In this document: one piece after another, positions 17,268 to 26,587 of the stretch
Layout: each line of letters opens with the position of its first letter
Position numbering within the stretch: the stretch's first letter is position 1
Source of the DNA: JBBTCX01 sp964494205
Lineage (GTDB): Bacteria > Planctomycetota > Phycisphaerae > UBA1845
NCBI GenBank assembly: GCA_964494205.1
Contig: CAZBRD010000018.1
Coordinates: forward strand, 1-64,000
Length of the DNA stretch: 64,000 nucleotides
Direction of reading: 5' to 3'
Program-made: the position numbers and the translations under genes
Notes under the pieces: model-generated
What the model was told of the DNA's origin: nothing
The model's input: only the letters and a program-made list of their open reading frames with translations
The model's database searches: none

Positions 17268-17320
17268 AAAACCTAAAGCCTAAACGCCTAAAACCTAAAA
17301 CCAAAGAGCTAAAACCTAGA
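17268..17320 (+). repeat. degenerate CCTAAAA repeat tract
   Basis: A run of units such as ACCTAAAG, CCTAAACG, CCTAAAACCTAAAA and GCTAAAACCTAG resembles short telomere-like arrays but is irregular. It lies in the 700-base gene-free stretch 17079-17779, next to GCGAATTACAAATTGCGAATGG-like filler. Confidence 0.6.
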
Positions 17321-17596
17321 GTCGATACGCCTGAAGGCCGGGATGGTCGATTGACGACCCACTTCGTGGGGGCCAGATGCGATTGTTGAATGAGTGCGGT
17401 CATGGGTTTTCCGGCTGCTTGCATTTGAGTTTCTCCGCCTACCGAGACGAGTGGCGTCGAGTCTCCGGACCCGACCTACATGGCTCCGCCTACCGAGTGG
17501 ATGGTCTTGTCTGTGCTTTCAATAACTTGGCTGGCGCTCGGTGGGGGCTGGGCGTGGGGGACGGTGTTTTCGCGCAAAGACGCCAAGGCGCAAAGC

Positions 17597-17657
17597 AAAA
17601 GGTGGGTGCAGAGCACCCACCCTACATCTTGATTTCGTGGTCTCGCGCAAAGATGCC
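17597..17657 (+). repeat. 61-bp direct repeat, left copy
   Basis: The unit reads AAAAGGTGGGTGCAGAGCAC, then CCTACATCTTGA, then TTCGTGGTCTCGCGCAAAGA. A near-identical copy with one indel and a few mismatches is at 19446-19507. Together the copies bracket the BNR-repeat gene. CGCAAAGACGCCAAGGCG units sit beside both. Confidence 0.85.
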
Positions 17658-17779
17658 GAGGTGCACGGATTCCGAGGCGCAAAGACGCCAAGGCGCAAAG
17701 AGAGGGAGAAAGATTGTTTGGATGGTCAGTGGGGGGCGTTGTGGTCTCGATCTTGCTGGTGAATGGGCGGAGGTGCTGT

Positions 17780-19441
17780 ATGCGCTGGGTCCGTTCAAAC
17801 CGATCGGCAGGGGTGTGGTTGGTTCTTGCATTGATTGTGGTGGGTTTCTTGGACGGAAACCGCGCGTGGTCGGGGCCGGTTGAGCTTGGGGGCGAGGTTG
17901 CGCACGAAGAAGCGCCGAGCGATCCGTGGATGCCGCGATCGGGGGAGATTCCGCCGGGTGTGCAGGTGCGGTGTGAGCCGGTGGTGCTGGGGCCGTACAA
18001 GAGCGTGCAAGTCAACGTCGATGAGTTCGGCTGCAACATTCCCGGCGATGCGGCCAATGAACCGTCGATCGCGATTGATCCAGCCAACCCACGGCGGATA
18101 GTTATTGGTTGGCGGCAGTTTGATACGGTTGAATCAGATTTTCGGCAGGCCGGATGGGGCTACAGTCATGATGGTGGGCACACGTGGGCATTTGCAGGGG
18201 TCCTGCGACAGGGTGTATTTGGCAGTGATCCGGTGCTCGACTCGGATCTCGACGGGAATTTGTACTATCACACGATTCGCTGCCCTAACGATGGCTGTGG
18301 CGATTTTTTCAAATCGACAGATGGCGGGCTGACGTGGCACGGCCCCGTGCCAACAAATGCCGGCGACAAGCCCTGGATGGTGGTCGATCGCACAGCTGGG
18401 CCTGGGAGCGGAAACATTTACATATTACACGGTAATTTGGCTCGATCGGTCGACGGCGGAGAGTCGTTTGCCCAATGGTGGGTGTATACCATGGGCGACA
18501 CACTGACAGTCGGCTCCATGGGAGAAGTCTACTTCTCTACGTGGAGGGTAAGCTATAACTACTATGATCCGTCAATGACACCAACTGTCACATATTTGCC
18601 CGGCATCATTCTCGGATATGGCTACGGCGGCTCTGCAGTTAATCCCGCTGGACTTATCGGCCAGGAATGGGTCGTCAGCGACACCTCGAGTGGGCCTCTA
18701 CGCGGCGCGCTCTATGTTCTCTCTTCTGTTAGAACCGATTTCAGCGGCGGATACCATCAAATCAAATTCGCTCGCAGTCTTGACGGCGGTTGGACCTGGT
18801 CCGAACCCGTTCGCGTCAACGATGATCCACCGGATGCACCGGCGTACCATTGGTTCGGCATGCTCTCCCTCGCGCCCAACGGACGGCTGGATGCAGTCTG
18901 GAATGACACACGGAACAGCAGCGATTACAGATTCTCGGAGCTGTATTACGCCTACTCGGAGGATGGCGGCGAAACGTGGCAAGGAAATATTCCCGTGAGT
19001 CCCCCCTTTAACACCCATCTCGGTTGGCCAGGTCTCCTTCAGCACAAGATTGGCGACTACTACCACATGTGGTCGGACAATCTCGGCGTGAACGTCGCCT
19101 ATGCCGCGACGTTTAACGGTGAACAGGATGTCTACTTTCTGCGCATTGGCGCGTATGACTGCAACGGGAATGAAATCCCCGATGAGAATGACATGGTCAA
19201 TGGCACGAGTCTCGATTGCAACGAGGATGAAGTGCCCGACGAATGCGAGTATCGCGGCGATTTTAACGGCGATCGATTGACCGCACTGGATGACTACTTC
19301 GCCTACACGCAATGCCGCACCGCGCCGGGCGTGGAATTCACCACGCCTTGCTGCGGTCTATTCGACATCGAGCCGAACGGCGACGTGGACTTAGCAGATT
19401 TCGCGTTTGTCCAGCGGGCGTTTGCGGGGCAGGGGCCGTAG
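17780..19441 (+). CDS. exported BNR/Asp-box protein with dockerin-like C-terminus
   Basis: The 553-residue protein has a signal peptide (WLVLALIVVGFLDG) and five Asp-box motifs (SHDGGHTW, STDGGLTW, SVDGGESF, SLDGGWTW, SEDGGETW). These are the beta-propeller blades of sialidase-like and photosystem-assembly-like folds. Sialidase catalytic Arg residues cannot be confirmed, so a binding propeller is as likely as a glycosidase. The last 90 residues carry Asp/Asn-rich Ca-binding turns (DCNGNEIPDE, GDFNGDR) and end LADFAFVQRAF, shared with the protein at 28404. The start at 17780 follows GGAGGT. Direct repeats flank the gene, which suggests it may have moved as a unit. Confidence 0.85.
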   Translation: MRWVRSNRSAGVWLVLALIVVGFLDGNRAWSGPVELGGEVAHEEAPSDPWMPRSGEIPPGVQVRCEPVVLGPYKSVQVNVDEFGCNIPGDAANEPSIAIDPANPRRIVIGWRQFDTVESDFRQAGWGYSHDGGHTWAFAGVLRQGVFGSDPVLDSDLDGNLYYHTIRCPNDGCGDFFKSTDGGLTWHGPVPTNAGDKPWMVVDRTAGPGSGNIYILHGNLARSVDGGESFAQWWVYTMGDTLTVGSMGEVYFSTWRVSYNYYDPSMTPTVTYLPGIILGYGYGGSAVNPAGLIGQEWVVSDTSSGPLRGALYVLSSVRTDFSGGYHQIKFARSLDGGWTWSEPVRVNDDPPDAPAYHWFGMLSLAPNGRLDAVWNDTRNSSDYRFSELYYAYSEDGGETWQGNIPVSPPFNTHLGWPGLLQHKIGDYYHMWSDNLGVNVAYAATFNGEQDVYFLRIGAYDCNGNEIPDENDMVNGTSLDCNEDEVPDECEYRGDFNGDRLTALDDYFAYTQCRTAPGVEFTTPCCGLFDIEPNGDVDLADFAFVQRAFAGQGP

Positions 19442-19445
19442 GAAA

Positions 19446-19507
19446 AAAAGGTGGGTGCAGAGCACCACACCCTACATCTTGAATTCGTGGTCTCGCGCAA
19501 AGACACC
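19446..19507 (+). repeat. 62-bp direct repeat, right copy
   Basis: This is the partner of the repeat at 17597-17657, beginning four bases after the BNR stop codon and in the same orientation. It differs mainly by one inserted base in the GAGCACCACACC part and by GAATTC for GATTTC. Confidence 0.85.
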
Positions 19508-19575
19508 AAGGCGCAAAGGGTAAACCGCATAGCAAAGCTCTTCGAAGTGTCGGCGATTCATCTGGCTGGCGAAGA

Positions 19576-20412
19576 TTACGGCTCCGCGCTTACATCTTCC
19601 ACGCCGTTGAGGTCGTAGTCGCGGGCGAGTTCTTTGCGGAGGTTGGCGGACCATTCGCCGTGGAGGTCCTGGAAGAGGTAGTTCGCGCCGCCGTAGTGGC
19701 GGTCGGAGAAGCGGTTTCCGCTGGTGCCGTCGCTGCCGGCGTAGTTGGCTTCGCCTGCGTCGATGAAGCTGCACTCGTCCCAGCCGATGCCGTCGCCGCG
19801 TTCGGAGAGTTCGTTCGAGTCGCCGATCAGCGGGAGCTTGGGCCGGACGCGTTCGCGCTGGCCTGCACGTTCTGGGTTGATGACCAGCGATTCATTCCAG
19901 CGGCCATCGGGCCCGGTGAGGAATGTGCCCGTCCACGAAGGAAGGTAGACGCGGTAGTGGCCGCTGTTGACGCCATCATCGCCGACGGAGGCACAGATGA
20001 AATACTTTTCCCATTTGCGGCCATCGACGTTGCGGAGCACGGGATAGCTTTGCTTCAGGCGAACGTCTTCCGTGTAGATGTAGGAGAAGAGGAGTTCGTT
20101 CCAGCCGTAGGCGACCGGCAAAACCGGTGCGGGGCCCTCTTCGAGGTCTTTTTCAGCGGGAAACCATTTCGCGGGCGGCAGGGCGGAACCGCTGATGTTC
20201 TCGTAGGCGGCCAGCGCGTTGCCGAATTCTTTCAGTCGGGCGACGCAGTGGACGCTCTTGGCCTGGTCGCGGGCGCGGCTGAGGGAGGGTAAGAGAATCG
20301 AAATCAAGAGAGAGATAATGGAAATCACGACGAGAAGTTCGATGAGCGTGAAGGCGCGGGAGGAGGTCGTGTTTCGAGATTGACGCGCTAACTTCATTTG
20401 CTTCTCGGTCAT
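19576..20412 (-). CDS. pseudopilin-like protein, prepilin N-terminal methylation motif
   Basis: The 278-residue protein has a type II secretion/type IV pilin leader: RAFTLIELLVVISIISLLIS, with the expected Glu at +5, followed by LLPSLSRAR. The large C-terminal part resembles the DUF1559-type pseudopilin-like proteins abundant in planctomycetes, with GHYRVYLPSW, KLPLIGDSNELSERGD and a final YDLNGVED motif. It should sit in the inner membrane or a pilus-like fibre. Starts at 20412 or 20397 (GAGAAG before the latter) both fit; the frame open to 20565 is too long. It converges with the BNR gene and is a clear paralogue of the protein at 29599. Confidence 0.85.
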   Translation of the reverse strand: MTEKQMKLARQSRNTTSSRAFTLIELLVVISIISLLISILLPSLSRARDQAKSVHCVARLKEFGNALAAYENISGSALPPAKWFPAEKDLEEGPAPVLPVAYGWNELLFSYIYTEDVRLKQSYPVLRNVDGRKWEKYFICASVGDDGVNSGHYRVYLPSWTGTFLTGPDGRWNESLVINPERAGQRERVRPKLPLIGDSNELSERGDGIGWDECSFIDAGEANYAGSDGTSGNRFSDRHYGGANYLFQDLHGEWSANLRKELARDYDLNGVEDVSAEP

Positions 20413-20561
20413 TCCATACTTTGTCGGGCACGCCAAGGTTCGCCTTGTCACTTTGATAGTATACCTCGCGAAGTGGTAACTCAACCATTTTGGGGACCTG
20501 CACACAACTGCGTACAGCCAAACGTCCGCGAATAAATCGTGGGACGAGCCTGATTCGAGGC

Positions 20562-23516
20562 TCACGGCAGGTACAGATTGCCGAGCGATGCCGGGTCGTA
20601 CGCGTTTCGATTAGCGCCGGACCACGTGCTGTATTCTTCGTTATCCGCGTCGAAGCGCGTGACGTTGAAGCCCCAGATCGCGCCGTGTGTGGTGGCGGGT
20701 TCGAAGGAGGATAGCGGGATGCGAAGCTCAGCCGTCCAATGGTCGCCGTGGTCGAGGGCGGCTGCCTCCACGCCGGCGGGCCAGGGGAGGGATTGGCCGC
20801 AGGGCGGTTCGACTCGCACGCCGCGTTCCGAGAGGACCATTCCCGTGCGCTTGATGACGATGTGGTACAGATCGGCCGGTGAGCGGCTGCCGCAGTTCAA
20901 TGGGTCGATCAAGATTTCGGCCAGTTCATCGCCGATTGGAATCAGGTCGTCGTAGGTGACGGTGTTGCGGCGAGGGCGATCCTTGGAAGCAGATGTCGAC
21001 GACTCGCAGTTGATCGCGATGTAGAGGTTTGCTTGATCGACGGCGGCGAACGCGAGGGTTTTGCGTTTGGGGTTTGACGCAATGGACGACGCTTCTGGAA
21101 CGAGCGTCGGTGCGATGAGTTGGAAATTTCCGGCGACGTTGGCGGAACCGAGCGGCCAATCGGCGAGGTTTGCGTCGATACGGATCGGTGCGGGGAGTGA
21201 TTGGGCCATGATGCAGGCCGCACGCGCGACGTGTTGCGTCGGCGGACCTGTTTCGGGTTGTATCGCGAAGGGGACGGTCAATTGGCCGTAGGGCCAGGCG
21301 GCGAGACCCGGTAACGCGGCGCGAAGCGACGTTAGGCGAGTGGTGTCGCGGCTGACGGTGATGAACGAGTCGGTATCGTCGAGGTGCCAATCGTTTGGCA
21401 CTTGTGTCCAGGTCAGGCGGCCCGTAAATGGCACGCGCGTCTGGTTGGAAACGGCGATGACTGCTTCAAGCGAGATGGGAAATGCGGTCGTTCCCCGCGA
21501 CGGGCGAATGCGCACGCCGCAGGTTTCTGTCTGCACTGTTCGGGTGTTGAGCATGAATCTCCGCCAGACGGAGTTCTGGGCGAATTCTTCGTAGGGGTCG
21601 GTAGGCGGCGGAGCGCCCTGATCGCGGCGCATGATTTCGTTGGCCATGATGATGCGGGCATCCTCGAAAGTGTCATCATATGGCACCCATTGGATAGGGC
21701 CGCCATCGGCGAAGCTGGTGTGGCAGGCGTCGGTACCGGCAGCGCGGACGATCGACGCGACGAGGGCGTCGGCGACGTGACCGAGGTCATGTTCGCGCAG
21801 GAGCTTGACGTAGGCTGTGTCCTGCATGCCACGGCGCAGTTGCTTCAACCGCATGGAGGCGATGGGCTCGTCGAGGCCGAACGCTCGGCCGGGATAGATG
21901 AGCGTTTCCTGGTTTTCTCGGATGCAGTCGGCGGGGGTGGGGTTGGTGTCGGGCGCGGGCCAGCGGTCGATTGGACCGAGGTTCAACACGGTTGCGCCGA
22001 CTCGTTGCGTCTGCCACGGCAATACGCGCACAAACCCAAGCGGCGCGCGAGCATCGATGGAGCCGCTGAACGGCGGGCGATCGACTTTCATCCAGGTCGA
22101 GCGACCATTTTCGCTTTGTGCGTTCATGGCTTCGGAGTCATAGAACTGGGCGGGCGGGCTCCAGATGTCGACGAGGTGCTCGATGTTCCACGGTGGATAT
22201 TTCGTCCAGCCTAGAGGGCTGAGGTCTTGCGGCCAAAGCGAAGAAACGAGTCGAACTTTCGCGCCCGCGCGATCACGCAGGCGTTGGGCGGATTTGAGCC
22301 ACTCGACTTCGGCGAGCGAAGGCTCCGCGAAGTCCGGCGTCGCCACATACGATCGATCTAGCCAACCTTTCTCGCGGAAATGGCGCGCGCAGTCGGTGAG
22401 AAACTGTGCGGCCCATTTCTCGTTTTTTTCTCCGTCAGGTTGAGCAGGGTTGGGGCGAGACAAGCGATCGCCCATCGGTAGCGGCCAATACGCGATCGGG
22501 ACGCGATCGGGAAAGGCCGCGCCATTCATAAGCGGTTCGACGGTCGCATCGTAAGCGGACCAGTCGATTTCGACTTCGCCGCGCGGCGATACTCTTGCAA
22601 GCGGCTCGAATTGAGGGAGGACTGGGTTGAGGCCGTGCTGATATAGCAAGGTGAATGTGGAACGCAGAAGCCGGTCAAGGTCGTCGCGGCGCGCGTCGTT
22701 GCGCCAATCGTCCGATGGCGGAGCATAGGGGCGGCCTTGTGCGGTGATGTGATGGCGAAAAAGTTCGCGATGGTCGAGTTCAGCGAGCGTCGCGATCGAA
22801 AGCGAATCGGGCAACACGAAGGGCCAGACGTTGATTTGCAAGCGCAGCGATGCGAGCGTTTTGCCATTTGCAGTGAGGTCGAGTGACAACTCGTGCAGAC
22901 CGGCCGGCGTGCCTTTGGGGATGGTCAGGTCGGCCCAGAAGTATCCGGAGGTGTTGGGCTCGATGCGCGTATTCCAGCCGCCGCGCTGTGCGTTTAGCGG
23001 GACGAGCGCGTCAAGCGGAGCAGAGTATCGCTGATCCGGCGGTATGGATCGGATATGCCAACCGGGCCAGTTTTCGACGAACACGGCCTCGCGACGGAAC
23101 AACTGAACGGACGTCGCGTCGAGGGGGGCCGATTCGCGAGTAAGCAGGTTGGCCGAAAGAGTGGCGTTCTTAATCAGCGTGGGGCCGCTGTTGAACGTGA
23201 ACGGAAATCCGATCGTCTCGTTGATGGCCGAGTGAAGTTCAAGCGTGCGCTGGCCGTCTGAATCGAGGGTTGGGCCTGCGTTTCTGGTCGAGCGCGTGTT
23301 GTTCGATTTCGTCGCGGTGTTCTGGGTCAGCGAAGGGGTATTCCGTTCGCCGTTACAACCAGCCGCAACAATAGTAAGCAGTAAAACAAAGAAACGTCGT
23401 ACAATGCGTCGAGTCTTGAGGTCGATGAACAACGCTCTCAACTCCGTGTTTGTGTGGGAGGAATGCGATCGAAAGGTCGATCGCCGATGTTGGTCAACGA
23501 TACGAGGTTGAGCCAC
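20562..23516 (-). CDS. lipoprotein with DUF4091 glycoside-hydrolase-like domain
   Basis: This large exported protein has a lipobox in LLLTIVAAGC, so the mature N-terminus should be a lipidated Cys about 54 residues into the drawn frame. The middle has the alpha/beta-barrel-like pattern of DUF4091 proteins, including the family-typical RLKQLRRGMQDTAYVKLL. The C-terminal third (from about 800) looks like a CBM9-like carbohydrate-binding beta sandwich ending YDPASLGNLYLP. A role in polysaccharide breakdown is inferred. The start is uncertain: 23516 is GTG with 30 extra residues, while TTG codons near 23429 would give a normal-length signal peptide. Confidence 0.82.
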   Translation of the reverse strand: MAQPRIVDQHRRSTFRSHSSHTNTELRALFIDLKTRRIVRRFFVLLLTIVAAGCNGERNTPSLTQNTATKSNNTRSTRNAGPTLDSDGQRTLELHSAINETIGFPFTFNSGPTLIKNATLSANLLTRESAPLDATSVQLFRREAVFVENWPGWHIRSIPPDQRYSAPLDALVPLNAQRGGWNTRIEPNTSGYFWADLTIPKGTPAGLHELSLDLTANGKTLASLRLQINVWPFVLPDSLSIATLAELDHRELFRHHITAQGRPYAPPSDDWRNDARRDDLDRLLRSTFTLLYQHGLNPVLPQFEPLARVSPRGEVEIDWSAYDATVEPLMNGAAFPDRVPIAYWPLPMGDRLSRPNPAQPDGEKNEKWAAQFLTDCARHFREKGWLDRSYVATPDFAEPSLAEVEWLKSAQRLRDRAGAKVRLVSSLWPQDLSPLGWTKYPPWNIEHLVDIWSPPAQFYDSEAMNAQSENGRSTWMKVDRPPFSGSIDARAPLGFVRVLPWQTQRVGATVLNLGPIDRWPAPDTNPTPADCIRENQETLIYPGRAFGLDEPIASMRLKQLRRGMQDTAYVKLLREHDLGHVADALVASIVRAAGTDACHTSFADGGPIQWVPYDDTFEDARIIMANEIMRRDQGAPPPTDPYEEFAQNSVWRRFMLNTRTVQTETCGVRIRPSRGTTAFPISLEAVIAVSNQTRVPFTGRLTWTQVPNDWHLDDTDSFITVSRDTTRLTSLRAALPGLAAWPYGQLTVPFAIQPETGPPTQHVARAACIMAQSLPAPIRIDANLADWPLGSANVAGNFQLIAPTLVPEASSIASNPKRKTLAFAAVDQANLYIAINCESSTSASKDRPRRNTVTYDDLIPIGDELAEILIDPLNCGSRSPADLYHIVIKRTGMVLSERGVRVEPPCGQSLPWPAGVEAAALDHGDHWTAELRIPLSSFEPATTHGAIWGFNVTRFDADNEEYSTWSGANRNAYDPASLGNLYLP

Positions 23517-23566
23517 AGAAGCGAACTCAACCTCGTCGTGACCATGTCAATTCATGATGACCTAGC

Positions 23567-24478
23567 TTAGGGGTTCTCTTTTGGCTTTTCGCCTTCCTTC
23601 GGAGCTTCCGCCGGTTTCGCGTCGCCAACCGGTGCGGGAGCAGGCGGTGGCGGTGGTGGGGGCGGAGGAGGCGGAGCAGCCGCGGGTGGCGGCGAGCCAG
23701 GCGGCGGCAGCTGCACGTTTTCAAACCCCGGCGGCGGGCCGGGAAGCGGGGTCAGCTTAACGGAACCCGTGGAGTCGTCTCCGCCCTGGATCGTTATTGG
23801 TGCCGTCGGTGTGCCCTCTGCTGCCGGTGGAGGCGGGGGCGGTGCCGGTGCGAACACGACTTTCTGGAATACGGAATCAAGCGTCGCTATTCGATCATTG
23901 GCCATGCGATGAAACGGCGTCGTATTGAGCTCGGGGCGATCGAGGATTGCTTTCAGATGTTTGCGAGCCTCTTCCTTGTGCGACGCATTGCCGTCGAGAA
24001 CGAACTCGTTCTCTTCGACGGTCGCAAGACCACTATGAGCGGAACCGAATGCGAGCGCATTGCCCGGGAACTTGCGCAGCAATTCTTCGAACGCTCGGCG
24101 TGCGTGATCGTTGAATTCCTTGTCGGTTGTGCCATTCGGGCCTTGCCGCGCGTACTTAAGGCCGGTTGCGCCACGTTGTAAGAAGGAGCTGAAGGTAAAC
24201 GCGGAGTCTGAAGAACTCTTGCCGAGAGCCTCTAGTGATTCCAACCCCTTCTTCGCTTCCTCTGGAGTATCGAATTTCAGTTCGGTCAACCGTCGCCATA
24301 AGTCTTCAATACCGGCGGAGCGCGAACGGGCGTAGACGCTAAAGACTACGACGAGGGCAACGACGCCGAACACCGCAATGCTGATCTGCTTGGCGTGTCC
24401 GCTGGCATAGTCACGACCCTGCTCCAGCCAATGCACGAGTTCGTTTTCTCTCAGCTCATGTCGACGTTCGGTTTTCAT
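23567..24478 (-). CDS. membrane-anchored helical protein with Pro-rich tail
   Basis: The 303-residue protein has a short basic cytoplasmic N-terminus, one membrane helix at about 33-50 and a helical TPR/YfgM-like region to about 200. A disordered tail follows, dominated by proline runs (up to eleven in a row near 265) with Ala and Lys/Glu. The architecture resembles YfgM-type periplasmic helpers, but no motif proves it. The Pro-rich tail should be extended and could span the periplasm or bind a partner. It lies 50 bases upstream of the DUF4091 lipoprotein. The spacer 24479-24727 contains no recognisable gene. Confidence 0.78.
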   Translation of the reverse strand: MKTERRHELRENELVHWLEQGRDYASGHAKQISIAVFGVVALVVVFSVYARSRSAGIEDLWRRLTELKFDTPEEAKKGLESLEALGKSSSDSAFTFSSFLQRGATGLKYARQGPNGTTDKEFNDHARRAFEELLRKFPGNALAFGSAHSGLATVEENEFVLDGNASHKEEARKHLKAILDRPELNTTPFHRMANDRIATLDSVFQKVVFAPAPPPPPPAAEGTPTAPITIQGGDDSTGSVKLTPLPGPPPGFENVQLPPPGSPPPAAAPPPPPPPPPPPAPAPVGDAKPAEAPKEGEKPKENP

Positions 24479-24727
24479 CTGTCAGCCTTTCGTGCTGAGT
24501 CATCGCGCCGGATGGAATCGCGTTTTGGGATTCGACGAACCGGCTATGATTGATCCTGCTGGTTTCCATCGCGGGTTGAACGGCACGCAACCCCCAACGG
24601 GCTATCGACTTATCGGCTTGTCCCAACGGTCATCCCAGAAGTGACTTAAGCCGCACCTTGCGCTCTCATTTTGAGAGTCCCGTAGAATAGTTTCGGAGGG
24701 GAAAACCGTCAATTCGGGGTCGCGAAG

Positions 24728-26008
24728 CTACAAACGCTCTGCCAAGACTAGGTCGTCATAGGTTTCCCTTCGCCGGATCAGGCGGGGCGCGGCGCCTTCG
24801 ACCAGCACCTCGGCTGCCCTTGGACGGGAGTTGTACTGGCTGCTCATGACGAAGCCGTACGCCCCGGCGGTGAAGATGCATATCAGGTCGCCGCGATTGA
24901 CGGGAGGGAGTCGGCGGTCTTTGGCGAGGAAGTCGCCGCTTTCGCAGACGGGGCCGACGATGTCGACGAGGTGAGTGCCGTCGAGGTTGAGCGTCGCGCT
25001 ACGGCTCGGGGGGACCATGTTACCTTGCGGTTTCACCGGCCAGGCGAAATGGAAGGCGCCGTACAGCGCGGGGCGAATGATGTCATTGATGGCTGCGTCG
25101 ACGATGACGAATTGGCGATCGCCCGAAGCCTTCGTGTAGAGCGTTCGCGTGAGCAGGATGCCCGCGTTGGCGATGATGCTGCGACCCGGTTCGAAAAAGA
25201 TGCGCAGGTTGCGGCCGGCGAGCAGCGGGACGATGCGCTCGGCGTAAGCAGATGCGGGCGGTGCCTCGCTGTCGTCATAGTGCGCGCCGAAGCCGCCGCC
25301 GATGTCGAGTGCACGGATGGCGAATCCGTCTCGCGCGAGGCGATCGATCAAGTCGAGGGTTTTGTTAATGGCTTCGACATAGGGCTCCACGCGGTTGACC
25401 GGCGAGCCGATGTGCAGATGCAACCCTGACAGATCAAGGCCCGGCTTCTTGGCGAACTCGCGGAAGACACGCTGCGCACGTTCGAGGTCGACGCCGAATT
25501 TCGTCTCGCGTTTGCCGGTCGATGTGTACACGTGCGTGTGCGGGTCCACATCGGGGTTGATGCGCAGGGCGGCGTGTGCTGTTTTTCCCAATCGAGCGGC
25601 GATCTGCGAGAGGTTTTCCAGCTCAGCTTCGGATTCGACGTTGAACAGGCCGATGTTCGCGTTGAGTGCGTACGCGATTTCCTCATCGGTCTTGCCCACG
25701 CCCGCGAATACCACCTGCGATGGATCGCCGCCGGCTTCCTGTACGCGCTTCAGCTCACCGCCGCTGACCACGTCGAACGACGCGCCGGCCTCGCGAACGA
25801 GTCGCAGGATCGAAAGGTTCTGGCAGCTTTTCACGGAGAAGCAGATGGTTGGTTTCAGTGCGGCGAATGCTTTCGCAAAGCGATCGAGGTGATCGAGCAC
25901 CGTCTGCCGGGAGTACACATACAGGGGAGTGCCGAACTGCTCCGCGAGATCACGAAGTTTGATTTGCTCCGCGAATAGCTCGCCGTCCCGATATTGAAAA
26001 TGATCCAT
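24728..26008 (-). CDS. lysA: diaminopimelate decarboxylase
   Basis: LysA removes CO2 from meso-diaminopimelate to give L-lysine, using PLP. The 426-residue protein has the PLP lysine at Lys60 in FSVKSCQN, HIGSPV, the Gly-rich phosphate loop DIGGGFG, EPGRSIIANAG and CESGDF, so both the barrel and the C-terminal domain are complete. The start is the ATG at 26008. An open frame continues to 26713, but that extension is antisense to rnhA and has no family similarity. It is transcribed divergently from rnhA with a 99-base spacer. Confidence 0.95.
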   Translation of the reverse strand: MDHFQYRDGELFAEQIKLRDLAEQFGTPLYVYSRQTVLDHLDRFAKAFAALKPTICFSVKSCQNLSILRLVREAGASFDVVSGGELKRVQEAGGDPSQVVFAGVGKTDEEIAYALNANIGLFNVESEAELENLSQIAARLGKTAHAALRINPDVDPHTHVYTSTGKRETKFGVDLERAQRVFREFAKKPGLDLSGLHLHIGSPVNRVEPYVEAINKTLDLIDRLARDGFAIRALDIGGGFGAHYDDSEAPPASAYAERIVPLLAGRNLRIFFEPGRSIIANAGILLTRTLYTKASGDRQFVIVDAAINDIIRPALYGAFHFAWPVKPQGNMVPPSRSATLNLDGTHLVDIVGPVCESGDFLAKDRRLPPVNRGDLICIFTAGAYGFVMSSQYNSRPRAAEVLVEGAAPRLIRRRETYDDLVLAERL

Positions 26009-26107
26009 GTTAGTCCTGCTGTTCGTGTCGCGTTTGGGTTTGATGGTTATACTACGCCGCGTTTTGTGCCTTGCGAAGTCCGCCCTCTGGTAGGAAGTTG
26101 TTGCTGC

Positions 26108-26587
26108 ATGAGTTCGACTCCCGATGTCATTCTGTTCACTGACGGTGCGTGCAGCGGTAATCCCGGGCCGGGTGGTTGGGCTGCCATTCTGAAACATCCC
26201 GAAACCGGTAAAGAGAAGAAGCTTTCCGGCGGTGATCCGCAGACGACGAACAATCGCATGGAGCTGACGGGAGCGATTGAAGGGTTGAAGGCGCTGAAGG
26301 CCGATCGACGATGGCGGGTGCATCTGGTCAGCGACAGCGAGTACGTGATTCGCGGTCTGACGGAGTGGATCGAAGGTTGGATTGCGAAGAATTGGAAGCG
26401 TGGCAAAGCAGGTCCGGTGAAGAATGAGGACTTGTGGAAGGAACTGCACGCGCTCACTCAGTTGCATGACATGACGTACGAGCATGTTTACGGTCACTCG
26501 GGCCACCCAGAAAACGAGGAGTGCGATCGGCTGGCTGTGGAAGCGATTGAGGCTGTGCGTCGAGGGGGCCTCGACCGTGAACGGTGA
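26108..26587 (+). CDS. rnhA: ribonuclease HI
   Basis: RNase HI cleaves the RNA strand of RNA-DNA hybrids. The 159-residue protein has the four carboxylates expected: Asp12 in FTDGACSGNPGPGG, Glu52 in MELTGA, Asp76 in SDSEYV and a late Asp in ECDRLA, plus the flexible-loop His in GHSGHPEN. Length is standard. The start at 26108 gives the normal N-terminus; the frame open from 25994 is not needed. Its last 11 bases overlap the GTG start of the next gene. Confidence 0.95.
   Translation: MSSTPDVILFTDGACSGNPGPGGWAAILKHPETGKEKKLSGGDPQTTNNRMELTGAIEGLKALKADRRWRVHLVSDSEYVIRGLTEWIEGWIAKNWKRGKAGPVKNEDLWKELHALTQLHDMTYEHVYGHSGHPENEECDRLAVEAIEAVRRGGLDRER

Noticed and set aside
16079..17700. CAAAG/CCAAG repeats considered as a CRISPR array
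   Set aside because: Units are short, irregular and lack regular spacers; no cas genes are present.
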